Source of the DNA: Chamaecrista fasciculata
Taxonomy: Eukaryota > Streptophyta > Magnoliopsida > Fabales > Fabaceae
NCBI GenBank assembly: GCA_003254925.1
Contig: QANZ01043288.1
Location: 54,671 to 118,670 of the forward strand
DNA length: 64,000 nucleotides
Direction of reading: 5' to 3'
Shown: positions 59,218 to 64,000 of the stretch, piece by piece
Numbering within the stretch: the stretch's first letter is position 1
How the letters are laid out: every line of letters begins with the position of its first letter
Position numbers and translations under genes: made by a program
Notes under the pieces: generated by a model
The model's input: the letters and a program-made list of their open reading frames with translations, nothing else
Databases searched by the model: none
What the model was told of the DNA's origin: nothing

Positions 59218-61032
59218 ATATAGGAAGTGTTAACTTATAAATGGAAAAAGAATAATCAACGACGAGTTTATATGATTGTAGGATGATCTATAATTTGATG
59301 GTTGAGAATTAGACAGGAGATGACCTAACGCCCTTAAATTGCAAGTTGTATACATTTCTCTCACACGTTTCCCACTATGTTTTTCTTTTCTGAGTTTTTT
59401 TTCCTCCAGTTTTGTTGGGGCTTCAATTCCTTGACTGGATTGGATGGACCATTTCTCAGACGAGATTGAAACATGAGATTAGCTTTTTGTAATCAAATCC
59501 TTACATGTTTTGATTTATGAAACTTTCTCTCTCTTTTTTTCCTGGTATACTTTTGATGAGTTCGCAATCATTCACTAATTATTGAAGGCCCTGTGATTTA
59601 ACATTATTATATTATGATCCACCCTCGGTTGTTCTTGTCCATTGCAATTTTACAAATCAGTATAAAGAATACTCAATCCAAGTGGGAGCTGAGTCTGATC
59701 TTCTCTTTTTTTTTCCATTATAAAAATGTGAGGGAAAGAAAGAAAAGGTAAATAGGTTTATTTTTTCTTCTTTTTGCCAATTTGAAAAAAAGGTGATGTT
59801 GCTTTTTCCATCACATATAATAACTCAACTTGGAACTTGAAAGTTAAAAATATTATTCTTTAAGCGGATGCGAAAGTGGCACTTTTTTGTTCTCCCTATT
59901 TTATATGGAAAGAAAACAAACAGTTCCACTTCAATGACTAAGCAACTATTACTCGATCAACCTAAGAAATTTGAGGCGATCCAATTTTATTTTAATCATG
60001 TATTAATATTCCTCTGTTGCTTGAGACATCTGTGATTCACTTGAAATATTTTATATATAAAATTGGTAATAATAGTTAAAATTAAAATCATTTAGTGAGT
60101 CCAAGTTCCAAAGGATCTATTATCTATACTACTTGAAGCTTTAGGTGGATGCAAGTAGGAGAGGAATGAGATTGTTGTTGTAGCAACAGAACTTGAAATA
60201 GAAAAGAGAATTGAGAATTGAGGACCTCTCGTGTCCTTGTCTTTGATCTGAAATTCAAAGGAAACAGCTAAGCAGTCAACAATATATTATTAATCATTGA
60301 TGTCGTCTGACAACAGCCCATGTGGTCACGTGGTGTAAGGGACATCTCATCCTATATGTCCTAACCCTCGTGTGCACACTACAGTACAAGAACCAAACAA
60401 ACAGTAATTTGATTTATCTATTCTTGCAGCTGTTTCTACTAAGATTTTTAAGGTTTAATTTCGTATCATGAATACAACACAAGGTATAAGTAATAGTACT
60501 TCGCACAGTTTTGAGGTAATTTGTTGCCTAAAATCAATACTTTTTTTATCAATCCCATCTCACAGGATATCAACAGTTAATTCGTTTATTTCCTCTTAAT
60601 TTTCAGATTATAACCTAGCCATCAATTAAGGTACTTCCTTTATTGTATTGAATTTTTTTTATAAAAAAGCACTTATTTATGATTATACTGTTAATGATGA
60701 TTATACTTGTGAAAAATAATTATATTCAAGGGACTGATCCCATTTGCGTGGATAATAATGTAAGATGCAAAAACAAACAGAGAGGGCAAAAGAGAAAAAG
60801 TTAAAGACCGAAAATCAGAATGCTGATTGCCATACGCAAAAGTAATATCCCTTTTACTCTGTCCCTTTCTTCATTTTTCTTTCCCAAGATTTTACAACAA
60901 TGAGTGGTCGTCCTCAATTTTCGATCATTTCCTGACTTGTCCTCTTTCATCATCTCTCTCCAATTACTTGTATCAATGAACCTCGTTCCAGTTAAACATA
61001 CCCACAGTTTCACCAAATTTAATTTTATAATT
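59218..61032 (+). other. 3' flank and intergenic, no gene seen
   Basis: The 3'UTR of the preceding gene probably extends to about 59550. The rest is AT-rich. A 71-aa minus-strand frame at 60801-61016 has no recognisable feature. Confidence 0.4.
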
Positions 61033-61204
61033 GGGTTTTGCTAAAAAAAACTCTAGCTTAAGTAATAGATTTTTTTGCGTCTATCTCTCTCTTCTCATGA
61101 CACATTTTCCTGAATAATTGATGGAAATTAAATTCATGATAAGAGAGAGATAGACATAAAAACTCCATAACTTAAACTATGGAGTTTTTTTTATAGCAAA
61201 ACCC
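61033..61204. mobile_element. palindromic MITE with 9-bp duplication (172 bp)
   Basis: GGGTTTTGCTAAAAAAAACTC at the left pairs with GAGTTTTTTTTATAGCAAAACCC at the right. Pairing continues through TCTATCTCTCTCTTCTCATGA and TCATGATAAGAGAGAGATAGA. An exact target duplication, TTTATAATT, lies at 61024-61032 and 61205-61213. The element is almost one full hairpin. Confidence 0.88.
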
Positions 61205-61304
61205 TTTATAATTAATCTCTGTCGATTTATGCTTGCATTTGCATCAAATGCGGATAATCGCAGAAAATTCCAAATTTTAACTAAACTTTCTTTTCGTTGG
61301 TTTG

Positions 61305-61820
61305 AAACCAAAATGCAATTTTGATCTTTTATATTTGAAATAGGTTACAATCTATTTTATTTTTTTAAATTTTGATTTTACAAGTTTTCTAAAAATTTTA
61401 CCTTTTAATCTCAACAATGGAATATAATTATATATTTTTCTTGTTTTAAATTCGAATACAACGAGTTTAAAATTAGTATTGTCTTTGACGAGTCATATCT
61501 CTACTCAATTTGTGTCGTCAACAAATAATGTCAAATTAGACTCTGAAAGTGAAATGTCAATTTCACATCGAAAGTTAATCATATATTTCTCTTTTTAAGT
61601 TTAAATGCGAATAAATTTTCATTTACAAGTTACTCTTGACAATCCTTTTTTTTATCTAGTTGAAATTGTCAATAAATAAAATTAAATTGGACTCAAAAGT
61701 GAATTTGAGACCAAAAGTAAAACTCTTAAAAAACCTATAAAACCAAATTTGTAATGAAAAAATTTTACTGGATTGGAATATACCCCAAACATAAATGACC
61801 AAAAATGCATTTTAGCCTTA
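61305..61820. mobile_element. long-TIR foldback-like element
   Basis: The left arm AACCAAAATGCAATTTTGATC and the right arm (reverse strand) GGCTAAAATGCATTTTTGGTC pair imperfectly. The interior is AT-rich and non-coding. Ends are approximate and no duplication was resolved. Confidence 0.5.
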
Positions 61821-61974
61821 TTTTCAATTGTAATTTTAACGGTTATTCTGGATATGAATTACATGTTTTCATAAAATTATCGGCATGCAATCGCCAATAT
61901 TGTTTGCAATTGAAGGACTTTGTTTAGCTACTAACTTCAATGATAAGAAGTTGCTGAATAAAATAAATATCTGG

Positions 61975-62302
61975 TCAAAAGTATAAATTTGATTTTATAT
62001 ATTTAGTTCAATTTTCAATTTGATTTTATATTTTTCTTTTTACATTTTTTGTCTCATATCTTTGCAAAAGATCCTAATTTGATCTCATATTATTTTTTGT
62101 TTCATATATTTTAATCATGTTATAGAAACTATTTATGCACCTAACCCAAAAATATCAACACGGTTAATCATTTTACAAAGATATGAAACTATTTATGCAC
62201 CTAACCAAAAAATATAAAATCAATTTTACAATTCATTCAAATATATAGGACCAAATTAGGACCGAACCAAAAAGATGAGATTAAATTTAAACTTTGGCCT
62301 AC
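61975..62302. mobile_element. foldback-like element with internal direct repeat
   Basis: The 'GTCAAAAGTATAAATTTGAT' left edge and the 'TTAAACTTTGGCC' right edge resemble a pair of arms. ACTATTTATGCACCTAACC occurs twice (62127 and 62187). Confidence 0.4.
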
Positions 62303-63048
62303 ATGTTTTTATATTACTTTGGCCATGAGAAGTGAAAAATCACTCTACTCCCTGTCATTCTCAAGAACCAATTTTATTGAACCAAACAATTGGGCGAAAA
62401 CAAAAATACATAGTAGGATCCATGGCCATGCATGGGGTTCATGTAGCTAGTCATGTAGATAACTCTCACTCATCATCTGTCTCTCTCAAATTTTGTCCTG
62501 TACTATTGGGCATCTCATTCGGTAAAAAATGAGATCATAAAATATTTGGAGAATATAATTTATATGTGGATGATGTTACTGATCTAAATTCAAAGATTCA
62601 AAATTGTTTAGATTTAAAATGTAGGACCCTCTAAGACTAAAGGGATCGCTTTTATGGATGGGCGTTACTTTCTTGTGTGGCACAAGCGCAATGTTTCGTT
62701 TCTGTCCACTCTCTTTTCAAACTTCAAACTTCAAAGTAAGAACAACGTACGTCAAGAATATCACAAAGCTCACTATGGATCCACTTGAAAATAAAATTGA
62801 AAAACACAAAAATAAAGAGATCAAATCGACAATTAGAGATTCATAAGTAGAATATTCCAATTTCTAAAGCAATACCTCATCCTGCATGGAGTTCTACGTT
62901 CACAAATTAGGGGTCAAAGATTCGGTTTTATTGAAGGTTACGACTATATTTTAGTTATCTTTGTTATCACTTCTAGACTTAGGTCACAAATTAGTTGTTC
63001 ACTGTTTTTTTTTTTTTTGACAAACACATATAATTATAAAAATTTGAT

Positions 63049-63500
63049 TAAAGGTTCATTTTGGTCTTAAATGTATGCTCTGATGTTCATTTTGGTCTAT
63101 TATGTTTCAAAATATTCAAAATAGTCCTAAATGTTTGCAAAATGTTTCATTTTGGTCCTAAACTATCGAATATGACTTGTTTCAAGTTCAAACGTGACGA
63201 ATTTAGTTACGTATTGTTCTCGAATAGTACTTTCTCTATCTAGTTGAGACCGTCAACAAACGAGGTCAAACCAGTCATAAAAGTAGACCACTCGTTTCAT
63301 GGTCAAATAAGCAAAGTTGATCATATATCTCTCATTTCAAATTTAATCATTTGGGACCAAAATGAAATATTTTACTAATATTTTGGACCAAAATGAATCA
63401 TTTTGCCAACATTTAGGACCAATTTGAACATTTTGAAACATGATAAACCAAAATAAACATTATGACATACATTTAGGACTAAAATGCCCCTTTGGCCTAA
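63049..63500. mobile_element. long-TIR Mutator-type element (452 bp)
   Basis: The arm repeats include GTTCATTTTGGTC, CCTAAATGTTTGCAAAATG and their complements at the right end. The flanking duplication AAATTTGAT lies at 63040-63048 and 63501-63509 (10 bp if an extra A is counted). Non-coding. Confidence 0.8.
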
Positions 63501-63509
63501 AAATTTGAT

Positions 63510-64000
63510 TTATTATGTTTTAATTACGATCACTTGATTTTTGAATAGTCACAAATTGCCCATTTCTTAAAAGTTTGAGTAATTTTATATCACATAAACA
63601 TAAAAATTTATTTAGTGCAATTTGTAATTGTAAATTAACTGAGAGAATAACAATAAATATGTTTTTAATTTAAAAATAAATAAATAAATCACTTAAAGCG
63701 TCATAGACTCATAGTCAGTGAATTTAGGGTTCATATGATCTCAATTTAGGTTTCTAACACTATAAAGAAAAATAATAAGAATATGTATACCGCATGTTAT
63801 GTCTTCTATTGAAATTTTCCATAACAAATAATTCCACAATGATATTTAAATTCTATTTCTTAATAAAAATCAAACATATGCGCTAGAGAATATTATAATA
63901 TATAATAGATACAAGATTTTCTTTTCTTTTCTTTTTTGTCAGAATTTTCTTTTCCGTTTTTGGATGATGAGTGGGTTTTTTTTTTTTTTTTTTTTTTTTT
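63510..64000. other. AT-rich spacer ending in poly(T)
   Basis: No gene was seen. The last 24 bases are all T, which may be a sequence-quality edge like the one beside the N run. Confidence 0.5.

Noticed and set aside
58788-59240. 150-aa frame overlapping the At4g14450-like gene
   Set aside because: It is a shifted-frame shadow of the GC-rich gene; the other frame carries the family motifs (DWNVAIPLLSPL, KKWQHPAAPFCYEP).
63061-63243. 60-aa plus-strand frame
   Set aside because: It is arm sequence of the 63049-63500 element.
1-64000. tRNA, rRNA, CRISPR arrays, bacterial-type operons
   Set aside because: None was seen; the window is plant nuclear DNA, and no cloverleaf or spaced-repeat pattern was recognised by eye.

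Overview
This is nuclear DNA of a flowering plant, a eudicot and probably a rosid. The genes have many introns with plant-type splice sites. The intergenic DNA is AT-rich and full of short terminal-inverted-repeat elements and LTR-element remains. The proteins match plant-specific families. One run of 351 Ns (43959-44309) is an assembly gap inside an intron. The species cannot be named from the sequence.

Layout. 1-3.6 kb: 5' part of a minus-strand MATH-domain gene of the TRAF1A/TRAF1B (MUSE13/14) type, running off the left edge. 5.3-15.4 kb: three tandem minus-strand genes for 2-oxoglutarate/Fe(II) dioxygenases of the 'ACC oxidase homolog' group; two are intact (370 and 367 aa) and the third is a decaying copy. 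17.0-19.5 kb (minus) and 28.6-30.5 kb (plus): two divergent HR-like lesion-inducer genes (157 and 158 aa) with matching exon sizes, separated by a broken Ty1/copia element, LINE remains and a solo-LTR-like repeat. 33.0-35.8 kb (minus): an unrecognised 691-aa Ser/Pro-rich protein. 36-39 kb: several short DNA transposons. 39.2-49.1 kb (plus): a complete 20-exon actin-related protein 9 gene (602 aa). 50.2-56.1 kb (plus): a complete 18-exon RAD5-type SNF2 helicase/RING gene (1092 aa). 58.9-59.2 kb (plus): a small intronless gene for a plant protein resembling Arabidopsis At4g14450. 59.2-64 kb: no gene seen, several inverted-repeat elements.

Gene relations. From memory, orthologues of most of these genes lie close together on Arabidopsis chromosome 5 (At5g43440/450, 43460, 43500, 43530, 43560), so the window looks like an old conserved block. 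The two ends carry immunity-related genes (TRAF1-type, lesion inducer, the At4g14450-like protein). The middle carries chromatin and DNA-repair genes (ARP9, RAD5B-like). There is no sign of a co-regulated pathway cluster beyond the dioxygenase tandem array.

The most striking non-genic content is a set of Mutator-type inverted-repeat elements with exact 9-bp target duplications, one with a GC-rich loop just past the RAD5-like stop codon. There is also a MITE family sitting in two gene promoters, and a series of very short poly(A)-ended insertions flanked by 9-18 bp duplications. All coordinates, splice sites and reading-frame sums were worked out by hand. Family names are recalled, not searched.
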